From Phycisphaeraceae bacterium (GTDB lineage Bacteria > Planctomycetota > Phycisphaerae > Phycisphaerales > UBA1924), in NCBI GenBank assembly GCA_020639135.1, contig JACKHE010000006.1, positions 124,001 to 188,000 of the forward strand: DNA of 64,000 bases, written 5' to 3'. The position numbers and the translations under genes are program-made. The notes under the pieces are model-generated. The model searched no databases, was not told where the DNA came from, and worked only from the letters and a program-made list of their open reading frames with translations. This document shows positions 1 through 8,235 of this stretch, piece by piece (the first letter of the stretch is position 1; the number at the start of each line of letters is the position of its first letter).

Positions 1-1
1 T

Positions 2-799
2 CTGGCGACGGGCAAGCGGATCAACCGAGCCGCGGACGACCCATCGGGTCTGATCGCGGCGGACAACCTCGCGTCGGAGCGGCAGGAGCTCAACGGGCGC
101 ATCAGCTCATCAGAGCGTCAGCTGCACCTGCTGGGCGCACGCGAAGGGGCGCTGTCGGTGATCGAGGACCTGTTCCACGAGCTCAACGGGCTCGCTCTGG
201 AGGCGGCCAACGGCGATGCGCTGGGCGAGGAGGAGAAGCGGGGGCTCCAGATCCAGGCGGAGGCGATCTACAACACGATCGACCACCTCGTGCAGACGGC
301 GAGCTTCAACGGCAAGCGGATCCTGGCCGAGAGCACGCTCGTGACGACCGGCTCGACCGCGCGGGTCGAGGCGGGGCTGGACATCAGCAAGCTCGGCGTC
401 GTCACGCGCGAGACGCAGACCGACAGCGGCGAGACGCAAACGACGACGTACTCGCTCAAGGACCTCTTCGGTGCGCTGAACTTCGTGGACGGCGATGTCG
501 AGAAGGCGGCGGAATCCATCGGGAGCGCGCTGGACACGATCACCGGGCTCCGTGCGGGAAACGGCGTGAAGATCCAGCAGATCGAGCGCGACGTGCGGGT
601 GTGGGGCAACCGGCTCAACGAGGTCACCGATGCGGAGTCGAAGATCCGGGACGCGGACTTCGCGCGGGAGACGACGGAGCTGATCCGCGGTCAGCTCCTG
701 GAGCAGGCCGCGATCGAGATGCTCAAGGTCAGCGCGGAGATCCCCAAGGCGGCGCTGGCGCTGCTTCCAGGCCCCCGGCTCTCGGCGCGGCTGTTCTGA
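2..799 (+). CDS. Flagellin, 5' end cut off by the window
   Basis: This is the structural subunit of the flagellar filament, exported through the flagellar secretion channel. The visible N-terminal part reads LATGKRINRAADDPSGLIAA, the classic flagellin helix, followed by the conserved SERQLHLLGAREGALS region. The C-terminal helix (AESKIRDADFARETTELI, then QAAIEML) is also typical. The central part is short, so the variable D2/D3 domains are absent or minimal. The start codon lies left of the window. The tail after the conserved C-terminal helix (IPKAALALLPG onward) is slightly longer and different from the usual LL ending. Confidence 0.9.
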   Translation: MATGKRINRAADDPSGLIAADNLASERQELNGRISSSERQLHLLGAREGALSVIEDLFHELNGLALEAANGDALGEEEKRGLQIQAEAIYNTIDHLVQTASFNGKRILAESTLVTTGSTARVEAGLDISKLGVVTRETQTDSGETQTTTYSLKDLFGALNFVDGDVEKAAESIGSALDTITGLRAGNGVKIQQIERDVRVWGNRLNEVTDAESKIRDADFARETTELIRGQLLEQAAIEMLKVSAEIPKAALALLPGPRLSARLF

Positions 800-833
800 C
801 GAACTCCCGGGCCCCGCCGGTAGTATCTGCGGC

Positions 834-1418
834 ATGACGCACCTGGTCGCGCGGCTGATCCTGACGATGCTGATCCTGCCCATCGCCGGCGCGGTGTTCG
901 TGCTGGGGATGGTGGTGATCCTCTCGATGCCGTCGAGCTCCAAGGGGCCGCCGCAGCCGGCGCACGCGCTGATCCTGTGGGGCGCGGTGTACCTGGTGGC
1001 GGGGTTCGTGTGGATCGCGATCTGGCGGCCGGTGGTGCGCTGGACGCCGAGGCGGATCGGGCAGACGGTTCTCTCCGGGTTGATCGCGCTGTCGGCGGGG
1101 TGGGCGTTCGGGTTCACGGTGTACGTGATCAGCCGGCACCAGATCCCGCTGGGCATCGCGGCGCTGCTGGGCGGGGGCGTCCCGCCGATCATCTGGATCC
1201 TCTCGACGGTGCTCGTCTGGCGCGAGACCAACGCTGAGCGGACGCAGCGCCTGGCGGATGGCCCCGGCGGTGGGCGGCCGGTGGTGTGCCCGATGTGCGG
1301 GTACGACCTGAGCGGGTCGCCGGAGGCGCGGTGCCCCGAGTGCGGCGCCGGGTTCACGATCGGCAGGCTCCTCGCGGCGCAGCCGGCCGGGGCGATGCGT
1401 TCGCTCGACGACGAGTGA
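834..1418 (+). CDS. Membrane protein with C-terminal zinc ribbon
   Basis: The 194-residue product has about four hydrophobic segments: near residues 5-28, 42-60, 78-98 and 107-125. A short cytoplasmic-type tail follows with two CxxC pairs (CPMCGYDLSG, then CPECG), which form a zinc ribbon. This ribbon is very common at the ends of Planctomycetes membrane proteins of unknown role. The gene starts 34 bases after the flagellin stop, and no clear Shine-Dalgarno site is seen. Its function is unknown; the ribbon suggests a structural zinc rather than catalysis. Confidence 0.7.
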   Translation: MTHLVARLILTMLILPIAGAVFVLGMVVILSMPSSSKGPPQPAHALILWGAVYLVAGFVWIAIWRPVVRWTPRRIGQTVLSGLIALSAGWAFGFTVYVISRHQIPLGIAALLGGGVPPIIWILSTVLVWRETNAERTQRLADGPGGGRPVVCPMCGYDLSGSPEARCPECGAGFTIGRLLAAQPAGAMRSLDDE

Positions 1419-1446
1419 CAGTCGTTGCTGGTACGCTGCGCCGGAC

Positions 1447-2058
1447 ATGCTGCGCCGCCACCGGTATCTCGCGCTCTTCACGCTGGCCTACATGGTGGGT
1501 TTCGGCGCACTGGCGTACAAGAGTGGCAACAGCGAGTTCCTGTTCTACGGGCTGGTGATGGTCGCGCTGATCGCGGTGGTGATGATCGCCGACAGCCGGG
1601 TGCGGTTCGCGATGGGCGTGCTGTGGGCGCTGTCGTTCTGGGGGTTCCTGCATATGGCCGGTGGGAACGTCCCGCTGCCGGAGGGGGCGCCGAGGCCGGA
1701 GGGGACCAGCGCGGTGCTCTACAACCGCTGGATCCTCGTGGGCCTGCTCAAGTACGACCAGTTGACGCACGCGTACGGCTTCGGCGTGGCGACGGTGGCG
1801 TGCTGGCAGGGTCTGGAGACGGCGGTGAACAAGCGGCTGACGATGTCGGCGGGGCTGGCGATCCTGACCGTGTCGATCGGGATGGGCCTGGGCGCGATGA
1901 ACGAGGTGGTGGAGTTCCTCGCGACGCGGATGATGCCGGAGACGAACGTCGGAGGGTATATCAACACCGGGTACGACCTGATCGCGAACCTGGTCGGGTG
2001 CGTGATCGCGGTGGTCGTTCTGGGGGTTTCGCCACCGAGGCGGAGACGGATGGCGTGA
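1447..2058 (+). CDS. DUF2238/YjdF-like integral membrane protein
   Basis: The 203-residue protein has about six membrane segments. It carries the pattern of the DUF2238 (YjdF) family: a YDQLTHAYGFG stretch, an NEVVEF motif at the end of a helix, and a YDLIANLVGC motif in the last helix. The acidic and histidine residues inside the membrane segments are the conserved ones in this family. Its biochemical role is not known. It starts 28 bases after the preceding membrane protein, so the two may be co-transcribed. Confidence 0.7.
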   Translation: MLRRHRYLALFTLAYMVGFGALAYKSGNSEFLFYGLVMVALIAVVMIADSRVRFAMGVLWALSFWGFLHMAGGNVPLPEGAPRPEGTSAVLYNRWILVGLLKYDQLTHAYGFGVATVACWQGLETAVNKRLTMSAGLAILTVSIGMGLGAMNEVVEFLATRMMPETNVGGYINTGYDLIANLVGCVIAVVVLGVSPPRRRRMA

Positions 2059-2067
2059 ATCGAGATT

Positions 2068-2161
2068 GCCCGTGCCACGACCCAGCTTCGCTGGGTCGTG
2101 CTTCCTGACTGGTTCTGAAGAATGAAGACACCACCCAGCGGAGCTGGGTGGTGGCACGGGC
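2068..2161. repeat. Nested hairpin repeat (REP/three-way-junction type)
   Basis: An 11-base outer stem (2068-2078 with 2151-2161) encloses two hairpins: 2076-2085 with 2091-2100 (loop CTTCG) and 2131-2138 with 2144-2151 (loop CGGAG). Both hairpins share the ACCCAG/CTGGGT core, so the element looks like two facing copies of one REP-like unit. There is no T-run, so it is not a simple terminator. It fills most of the gap between the YjdF-like gene and the FKBP gene. Confidence 0.7.
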
Positions 2162-2304
2162 TGATATACGCGTCGGACCGCAACCTGGAGGATGTCCCGG
2201 CTGTTCCTGCTTGCGGGGGCTACCCTACCGGGTCTTCGCCACGCCGCGATTGTTCATACCCGAGATTCAATCCGAGCATTTCCACCAGCAAAGAGAGCAT
2301 TCCC

Positions 2305-3003
2305 ATGACTAATGGCCGATTCCCGAGATTCCTGATTGGCGCCGCCGCCGCGGCGGCGCTCGCCGGCGCCGCGATCGCCGACACCGACCTGACCAAGCTC
2401 CCGCCGGACCCGGCCGAGGTCTGCGGCGTGCTGAACCACTGCTCGTTCTCGATCATCGAGGCGGCGATCAAGGCGGAGAAGGAGACCGGCGGGCGGCTGA
2501 ACTCCATCGAGATGATCCACAGCGACGGACCGGCGGTCTTCCGGGCGGTCTGCTACACCGAGTCCGACGAGATCACCGTCGTGATGGACTCGAAGACCGG
2601 CGATGTCATCTCGATGGCCAAGGCGGACACGACGCTGCCCGGCGACGGGATCGACGGGCTCGAGCTGCACAAGAGCGACTCGGGGCTGATGTGGTACGAC
2701 CTGGTCGAGGGCGACGGCCCATCGCCGGCGAGCCCGGCGTCGTCGGTGGTCGTGCACTACACCGGCTGGCTGGTCGATGGGACGAAGTTCGATTCGAGCG
2801 TCGATCGCGGCAAGACTATCGAGTTCCCCCTCAACCGCGTCATCCCCGGCTGGACCGAGGGCGTCGGCTCGATGAAGGTCGGCGGCAAGCGCAAGCTCCT
2901 GATCCCGAGCAAGATCGCCTACGGCCCCAGCGGTCGCCCGCCGGTGATCCCGCCGGACGCGTTCCTGATCTTCGACGTGGAGCTGTTCGAGGTGAAGGAC
3001 TGA
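2305..3003 (+). CDS. Exported FKBP-type peptidyl-prolyl isomerase
   Basis: The 232-residue protein has an Ala-rich signal peptide (about residues 1-23), a middle region of about 100 residues, and a C-terminal FKBP domain. The FKBP landmarks are VVVHYTGWLVDGTKFDSS, VIPGWTEG, IPSKIAYG and a final LIFDVELFEV. It should catalyse cis-trans proline isomerisation, probably in the periplasm. The ATG at 2305 was chosen because it gives a good signal peptide and follows a purine-rich AAGAGAG site; the frame is open further upstream, but that stretch overlaps the hairpin repeat. A strong terminator follows. Confidence 0.88.
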   Translation: MTNGRFPRFLIGAAAAAALAGAAIADTDLTKLPPDPAEVCGVLNHCSFSIIEAAIKAEKETGGRLNSIEMIHSDGPAVFRAVCYTESDEITVVMDSKTGDVISMAKADTTLPGDGIDGLELHKSDSGLMWYDLVEGDGPSPASPASSVVVHYTGWLVDGTKFDSSVDRGKTIEFPLNRVIPGWTEGVGSMKVGGKRKLLIPSKIAYGPSGRPPVIPPDAFLIFDVELFEVKD

Positions 3004-3033
3004 GCGGGGCAGACCGAATCTGAATGACAGAAG

Positions 3034-3058
3034 GGCGGGATCGCATCCCGCCTTTTTT
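3034..3058 (+). terminator. Rho-independent terminator after the FKBP gene
   Basis: An 8-bp perfect GC-rich stem (3034-3041 with 3045-3052, loop CGC) is followed by six T residues. It lies 30 bases after the FKBP stop. Confidence 0.9.
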
Positions 3059-3070
3059 CTGCGCGGCTGG

Positions 3071-5605
3071 TCACTCCCCGAGCTTCGCCCGCCACTGCGC
3101 TGCGGCCGCGGCGTCTCCGGTCTGTTCGCTGGCGGTTGCGATCTTTTCCGTCAGGTCCTGCATCCCGGGGTCCTCGGGGCCGAGATGGGGGAGCAGCACG
3201 TCGTAGGCCTCGATGAGGTTCGGGAGGGCCTCGGCGGGCCGGCCGAGCCCCAGCTGTGACTCACCCAGGCTGCGGAGCGTGACGCCGATGCCGAAGTGCC
3301 CCGGGGGCAGGACCCTGGCGTTCAACGCGGCGCACTCGGTGAGGACGCGCACGGCGTCTTCGTAGCGCTCCATCCGCATGTAGAGCCGCCCGAGGTTGGC
3401 CATCGAGACCAGGGTCTCGCTGTGCTCGGGCCCCAGGATTTTTCTGCAGGCCTCGTACCCCTCGAGGTAGAGCGGCTCGGCCTTGTCCAACTCGCCCATC
3501 CTGGCGTAGGTCACCGCGAGGTTGTTCGCCGCGTTGAGTGTCGTGAGGTGCTCGTTCCCCAGCGTTCGGCGGGCCGCTTCGAGGGCCTTGATCCCCATGG
3601 CTTCCGCGTCGTCCAGCCGGCCCATCTCGTTGCTCACGTGGGCGATGTTGACCATCGTGTCGAGGGTGTCGGGGTCTTCCTCGCCGTATTCGGTCCGCAT
3701 GGTTACTAGCACGGCGTTGAGCATCTCCAGCGCGCGGTCCAGCTCGCGTCGTTCACTGTAGAGCACCGCGAGGTTGTTCCGCACCCCGATGGCGAGCCGG
3801 CTCTGCGGCTCCTGCGTGCGCTCGAGGATCTCGAGGGCGCGGAGGAACAGGGGCTCCGCCTGATCGAGCTGGTTGTTCCAGGTGTGCATCATCGCCAGCA
3901 CGGACATCGTATTCAGCGTGACGAGGTCCTCCTCGCCGAGCGTGTCGCGCATGACGTCCAGCGCTTCCTCGGCGTTGCGGATGCCCTGGTCGTACTCGCC
4001 CTCGTAGAACTGCAGCTGGAGGAGGTCGCTGCGGATCTCGAGTTGGTCGCGCTCGCGGCTGTCCGGCGATTCCCGGAGCAGGCTCTGCGCGTGCAGGAAA
4101 TGGGCCTTGGCGCTCGGGAAGACACCGAGCCGGGTGTAGATGTCGCCGAGCGTCCGCTCGACGGCCGCGGCGGTGTCGGGCTGATCCTTGAACCGTGTCG
4201 CGATCCGGAGAGAGGCGCCATCGACGACCTCGCGCATCGTGATTTCCCGGTCCTGCGTGCGGGTGGGGTCGATGGCGCCCAGCAGGTCGTCGGTCAGGAA
4301 ATCGTTGACCGCATTGGCCCGGTCCGCCTGGAGCTGGGCTTCCATGCGCGCGGCGGATTCCGCGATCGCCGCGGCGTCGGCGCGGTCCCGCTCCCGCATC
4401 GCGATGACCATCCCGCTGGAGGCGACGACGACGCCGATCGCCAGCGCCAGCACGATGATGGCGCCGGTCACGACCCCGACGCGGTTGCGCCGGGCGAACT
4501 TCCGCATGCGGTAGGCGGCGCTGGGCGGTCCGGCGGAGACGGGCTCGTTGGCGAGGTACCGCTCGATGTCCCGGGCGAGCCCGTTGCTGGACTCGTAACG
4601 GCGCGATCGGTCCTTCTCCATCGCCTTCATGACGATCCAGTCCAGGTCGCCGCGGAGTAAGGAGCTAAGTTTTTTCGGCTCCGTGGCGCGCTGGCGGGCG
4701 ACGGTGTCGAGGTCTTCCCCGAGGGTGCTCAGCCTGGTGCTGGGCTTGCTCGGCTCCTCCTCCCGGATGATCCGCTTGACCTCGTCCACCGCCGCGTTGC
4801 GGAGGGTCTTGATGTCGAACGGGGTCACGCCGGTGAGCAGTTCGTACAGCAGGACGCCGAGCGAGTAGATGTCGCTTCGCGTGTCGATGTCCGTGCCGAC
4901 GGAGTCCGCCTGCTCGGGGGACATGTAGGCCGGGGTTCCGATGAACTGACCGATTTCGGTGAACATCGTCTGCTCGGTCAGGCTGCGCTCGGTGGCCTTG
5001 GCGATGCCGAAGTCGATCACCTTGATGACCGGCTGGTCCCCGATGATGGTCACCAGCACGTTGCTCGGCTTGAGGTCGCGGTGGATGATCCCCTTCTGGT
5101 GCGCGTGCTGCACGGCGCCGCAGACCTGCACGAAGAGCCGGAGCCGCTCGCGCGAGGGCATGTTGTTCTTGTCGCAGTATTCCGTGATGGAGATCCCGCG
5201 GACGAGCTCCATCACGAAGTACGGGCGGCCGGAGTCGGTGGCCCCGGCGTCGAACACCTTGGCGATGTTCGGGTGGTCCATCATCGCCAGCGCCTGGCGC
5301 TCGGCCTCGAACCGCGCGATCACGTGGTTCGTGTCCATGCCCAGCTTGATGATCTTGAGCGCGACCCGCCTGGTCACCGGCTCGCGCTGCTCGGCCATCC
5401 AGACCTCGCCGAAGCCGCCCTCGCCGATCCGCTGGAGCAGCTTGTAGCGGCCGATCGTCCTGCCGCTGATCGTGTCCGAGGGACGTGGCGCTGATGCGAT
5501 CGGCGACACCGAACCGTGGATCCCGGCGCTCTCGTGGATGGCGGTTTCCGCTTCCTCCACGCTCTCGGCGCTGGGCGGGTCGCCACCTTTGCTCTGTTCG
5601 TCCAT
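3071..5605 (-). CDS. Ser/Thr protein kinase with membrane segment and TPR repeats
   Basis: The 844-residue protein has an N-terminal Hanks-type kinase domain (about residues 53-350). Its P-loop is GEGGFG (61-66), with VALKIIK lysine K84, catalytic HRDLKPSN (D177), DFG (198-200) and GTPAYMSPE (223-231), so all key residues are present and it should be active. A transmembrane helix lies at about 376-402. The extracytoplasmic part is made of TPR repeats, several with the kinesin-light-chain-like pattern. The ATG at 5605 is preceded by GGTGGAG; an earlier in-frame start would add 27 unconserved residues. This architecture is abundant in planctomycetes. The signal sensed is unknown. Confidence 0.93.
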   Translation of the reverse strand: MDEQSKGGDPPSAESVEEAETAIHESAGIHGSVSPIASAPRPSDTISGRTIGRYKLLQRIGEGGFGEVWMAEQREPVTRRVALKIIKLGMDTNHVIARFEAERQALAMMDHPNIAKVFDAGATDSGRPYFVMELVRGISITEYCDKNNMPSRERLRLFVQVCGAVQHAHQKGIIHRDLKPSNVLVTIIGDQPVIKVIDFGIAKATERSLTEQTMFTEIGQFIGTPAYMSPEQADSVGTDIDTRSDIYSLGVLLYELLTGVTPFDIKTLRNAAVDEVKRIIREEEPSKPSTRLSTLGEDLDTVARQRATEPKKLSSLLRGDLDWIVMKAMEKDRSRRYESSNGLARDIERYLANEPVSAGPPSAAYRMRKFARRNRVGVVTGAIIVLALAIGVVVASSGMVIAMRERDRADAAAIAESAARMEAQLQADRANAVNDFLTDDLLGAIDPTRTQDREITMREVVDGASLRIATRFKDQPDTAAAVERTLGDIYTRLGVFPSAKAHFLHAQSLLRESPDSRERDQLEIRSDLLQLQFYEGEYDQGIRNAEEALDVMRDTLGEEDLVTLNTMSVLAMMHTWNNQLDQAEPLFLRALEILERTQEPQSRLAIGVRNNLAVLYSERRELDRALEMLNAVLVTMRTEYGEEDPDTLDTMVNIAHVSNEMGRLDDAEAMGIKALEAARRTLGNEHLTTLNAANNLAVTYARMGELDKAEPLYLEGYEACRKILGPEHSETLVSMANLGRLYMRMERYEDAVRVLTECAALNARVLPPGHFGIGVTLRSLGESQLGLGRPAEALPNLIEAYDVLLPHLGPEDPGMQDLTEKIATASEQTGDAAAAAQWRAKLGE

Positions 5606-5783
5606 CGGATCTCCACCAAGATGCAGGCGAGCGCAGATCACACCGTCGTGAACGGATCCGCACCCCGCACGATGAAGCGACAACATACACCGGTTGGCAG
5701 CGCGGCGGTCTTCATCCTATCAGGCTGTCGGGAAATGAGAGAACAGACGCAACGACGGGGCGCCGCTGTGCGTTTCGAGGTGA

Positions 5784-6473
5784 TCAGAACCGCAGCTCGA
5801 ACTGCAGGTAGAGCGCATCGGCGTCCACCTGCTCGCCCTCGCGTTGCTGGCCCAGGGCCTGGCGGAGGCGCTCGTAGCGGAGCCAGAGGCCCGTGTTGCT
5901 CGACAGGTCCACGCCGAGCTCCGCGTAGAGGTCGGCGTAGTCGATCGACTCGTAGCCGGCGTCGTGGACACGGCCGCTGCGGAGATAGACGTCGGGCAGC
6001 AGCTCCCAGCGGTTGCTCCCGGCGCTGGCGAACTCACCCGGGTCGCGGAGCAGCGGCGAGGCGATGGCGGCGTCCTCGAAGCGGAGGGTGTAGCCGTTCT
6101 CGGTGCGGAGCAGCGTGGGGGGTTGCTGTCCGGCATCGGCCTCTGGGGCCGATTCCGGCGAGCGGGCGAGCATCATCTCCGAGAGCACGCGGAGCGGCTG
6201 CAGGTGGTCTGGGCCTGCCGGGGTCGTTTCGCCGCTGTCTGGCGCGGGCGAGAACCAGAGGTCGGAGTGGGGTGGGGTTGAGCGGCTCCCGGCGGGCTCG
6301 ACAGGCTCGGGCAGGTGCGCGAGCGAGAAGTGCAGCGCGGGGTTCGGGGCGGCTTCGGCGAGCTGCTGCTCGGATGAATCGGATTGCGCCAGAGCCGATG
6401 AACCGGCGACCAGGACAAGCGCGCAGAGCGTTCGCTTGATCGAGCGCCGGGTGTTCGGGAGTCGTGGCGGCAT
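5784..6473 (-). CDS. Exported protein of unknown function, outer-membrane-like C-terminus
   Basis: The 229-residue product begins with basic residues and a hydrophobic stretch ending SSALAQ, a plausible signal peptide. A Pro/Ser-rich middle is followed by a C-terminal region rich in alternating hydrophobic and polar residues that ends LYLQFELRF. The terminal phenylalanine and beta-strand pattern resemble the C-terminus of outer-membrane barrels, although the domain is too short for a large barrel. No family was recognised. It lies upstream of the kinase on the same strand, 178 bases away. Confidence 0.6.
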   Translation of the reverse strand: MPPRLPNTRRSIKRTLCALVLVAGSSALAQSDSSEQQLAEAAPNPALHFSLAHLPEPVEPAGSRSTPPHSDLWFSPAPDSGETTPAGPDHLQPLRVLSEMMLARSPESAPEADAGQQPPTLLRTENGYTLRFEDAAIASPLLRDPGEFASAGSNRWELLPDVYLRSGRVHDAGYESIDYADLYAELGVDLSSNTGLWLRYERLRQALGQQREGEQVDADALYLQFELRF

Positions 6474-6665
6474 TGCGTGTGATCCGAAGTATCAGCGCGC
6501 CGGGTGTTGACCGGGCGCGATGCCCCATTGGTATCGGCGATATTCTACACCGGACTGTGCGGAGTGTTTCACATCCAAGATGCTGGGGCGCATTGTGTTA
6601 GTGCATGCTCAAGTAGTTGCGTCCCCATCGGTTCTTCCGCACTGATCGGAAAATATGGAAACGAA

Positions 6666-6698
6666 AGAACCCCGGCCATCGCTGACCGGGGTTCTTTT
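6666..6698 (-). terminator. Rho-independent terminator after the RRM gene (works in both directions)
   Basis: A 10-bp stem (6666-6675 with 6686-6695) is flanked by T-rich sequence on both strands. It lies 46 bases past the stop of the RNA-binding protein gene. The gap 6474-6744 around it holds no gene that could be supported. Confidence 0.8.
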
Positions 6699-6744
6699 CC
6701 TGTCTGGATTGTTCACGCGGGGCAGGCGCCCCGCGGTGAGGGGA

Positions 6745-7044
6745 TCACCAGCCGCCGCGACCACCGCCGCCGCCGCCGCCGAAGCCGCCGGAGCGGGGCT
6801 CGCGGGGACGGGCCTCGTTGACGGTGAGGTTGCGGCCCTGGCATTCAGCGCCGTTCATCTTCTCGATCGCCTCCATGGCTTCGCCGTCGTTGTCCATCTC
6901 GATGAAACCGAAACCGCGGGAGCGGCCGGTCTCACGATCGTTGATGACGGAGGCGGAGCGAACAGACCCGTGGGCGGAGAAGAGTTCGCGGAGTTCGACA
7001 TCGCCGACGCCGAACGGGAGGTTACCAACATAGAGCTTCTTCAT
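6745..7044 (-). CDS. RRM RNA-binding protein with glycine-rich tail
   Basis: The 99-residue protein is a single RNA recognition motif with RNP2 (LYVGNLPF) and RNP1 (RGFGFIEM), followed by an RGG/glycine-rich tail. Such small RRM proteins occur in cyanobacteria and planctomycetes and often respond to cold. It should bind single-stranded RNA. The ATG giving MKKLYVGNL was chosen because it matches the family; another ATG three codons upstream (7053) is possible. The tail codons form a GC-rich repetitive stretch. The 297-base gap to the next gene may contain a long leader, but no defined element was seen. Confidence 0.92.
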   Translation of the reverse strand: MKKLYVGNLPFGVGDVELRELFSAHGSVRSASVINDRETGRSRGFGFIEMDNDGEAMEAIEKMNGAECQGRNLTVNEARPREPRSGGFGGGGGGGRGGW

Positions 7045-7341
7045 GACTGTCATTGAATCCAACTGTGCCCGAGCAATGCGAGAGGAACCTGATTCGCGAC
7101 TCGGGCGTGTGGTCGCGTTGGTCCGACAGCGCCCCAGACCGGCGGCCCGGGGAGCGACCACATGATAGCCCCCTCGGATCCCCGGAGTGGTCAAGGGCCG
7201 ACAGCCCCCTTTTTCCCGGGGGTTTCAAGGGAGCTTCCTGCGTCGGGATCCCGGAATCCGGGGTCCGCGAGGTGCTGTGAGATCCGGGGCCCTGGCGGCG
7301 CCCCGGGCTCGGCGCCGGCGGACCAGCGGTATGCTCCTGCG

Positions 7342-8235
7342 ATGGCCAACCATCATTTCGGCGAGATCGGGGACGTCTGGAAGCACCTGCCGCTGCTGGA
7401 AGTCGCCTCGATCGAGGCGCCCCGGGCGTACTGGGAATCTCACTCCGGGAGCGCGGCGTACACCTGGGTGGACAGCGAGGCCCGGCGGTTCGGGGCTTCT
7501 CGATTCCTGGAGGTCGCCGGGTCGGGATCGGAGCTTGGCGGGACGGCTTACGCGGAGGCGCTGCGCGCCTCGATGGAGCAGGGGACCCCCGTGTACCCGG
7601 GATCTCCCCGGCTGATGCTCGGGGCGCTGTCGGAGTCCAATGCGAGGTTCGTTTTCTGCGACATCGATGGCGCGAGCCTCGCGTCGATCGAGATGGAGTC
7701 GGAGCGGCTCGGGGTTCCGGGCGACCGTGTTGCCTGCGTCGGGAGCGACGGGAACCGCGCGCTGCTGGAGCTGTGCGGCGCGATCGGTGACGACGGCGTG
7801 CGCGGCGCGCTGGCGATGCTGGATCCCTTCTCGCTCGAGGCCGTGGGCGAGGGCGGGGTGTCCTCGCTCGATGCGCTGCACGCGCTCTCACACGCCGGGG
7901 CGCGCGTGCTGCTGTGGTGGTGCGCGACGACGCCGGACGAGCGCGACAGCCGGCTCATGCTTATCGAGCGGGCGATCGAGTGCGGCCCCGAGGTGTCGGC
8001 CTGCACCCACCTGATGACGGTCGGCGACGACAAGGACTCGCGAGCGGCGGCGCGGCGCTTCGGTGTGTGGGCGTGCGCGGTGACGCTGGTGAACATGTCG
8101 GGAGCCTCGCGGCGGAAGGTGGCGGCGCTGGGCGCGGCGCTGGCGCGGGGCTACTCCGGACGCGGGGGCGATGACGGGCTGCCGGGTCTGCGGTTCGTGG
8201 TCCTCGAGCACGCGTCGCGGGGGGCGGCGTTGTGA
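7342..8235 (+). CDS. RlmJ/TcmP-like methyltransferase-fold protein
   Basis: The 297-residue protein follows the layout of RlmJ (23S rRNA adenine-N6 methyltransferase) and three-Cys-motif partner proteins. It has an N-terminal NHHFGEIGDVWKH, an ESHSGSAAY stretch in the place of the SAM-binding DTHAGAG, a YPGSPRL segment, and LDPF (about residue 160). RlmJ has DPPY at that last position, which is needed for N6-adenine transfer; here it is DPFSLE, closer to the TcmP pattern. It may therefore act on another substrate or have lost activity. It overlaps the aminotransferase start by four bases (GTGA). Confidence 0.6.
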   Translation: MANHHFGEIGDVWKHLPLLEVASIEAPRAYWESHSGSAAYTWVDSEARRFGASRFLEVAGSGSELGGTAYAEALRASMEQGTPVYPGSPRLMLGALSESNARFVFCDIDGASLASIEMESERLGVPGDRVACVGSDGNRALLELCGAIGDDGVRGALAMLDPFSLEAVGEGGVSSLDALHALSHAGARVLLWWCATTPDERDSRLMLIERAIECGPEVSACTHLMTVGDDKDSRAAARRFGVWACAVTLVNMSGASRRKVAALGAALARGYSGRGGDDGLPGLRFVVLEHASRGAAL

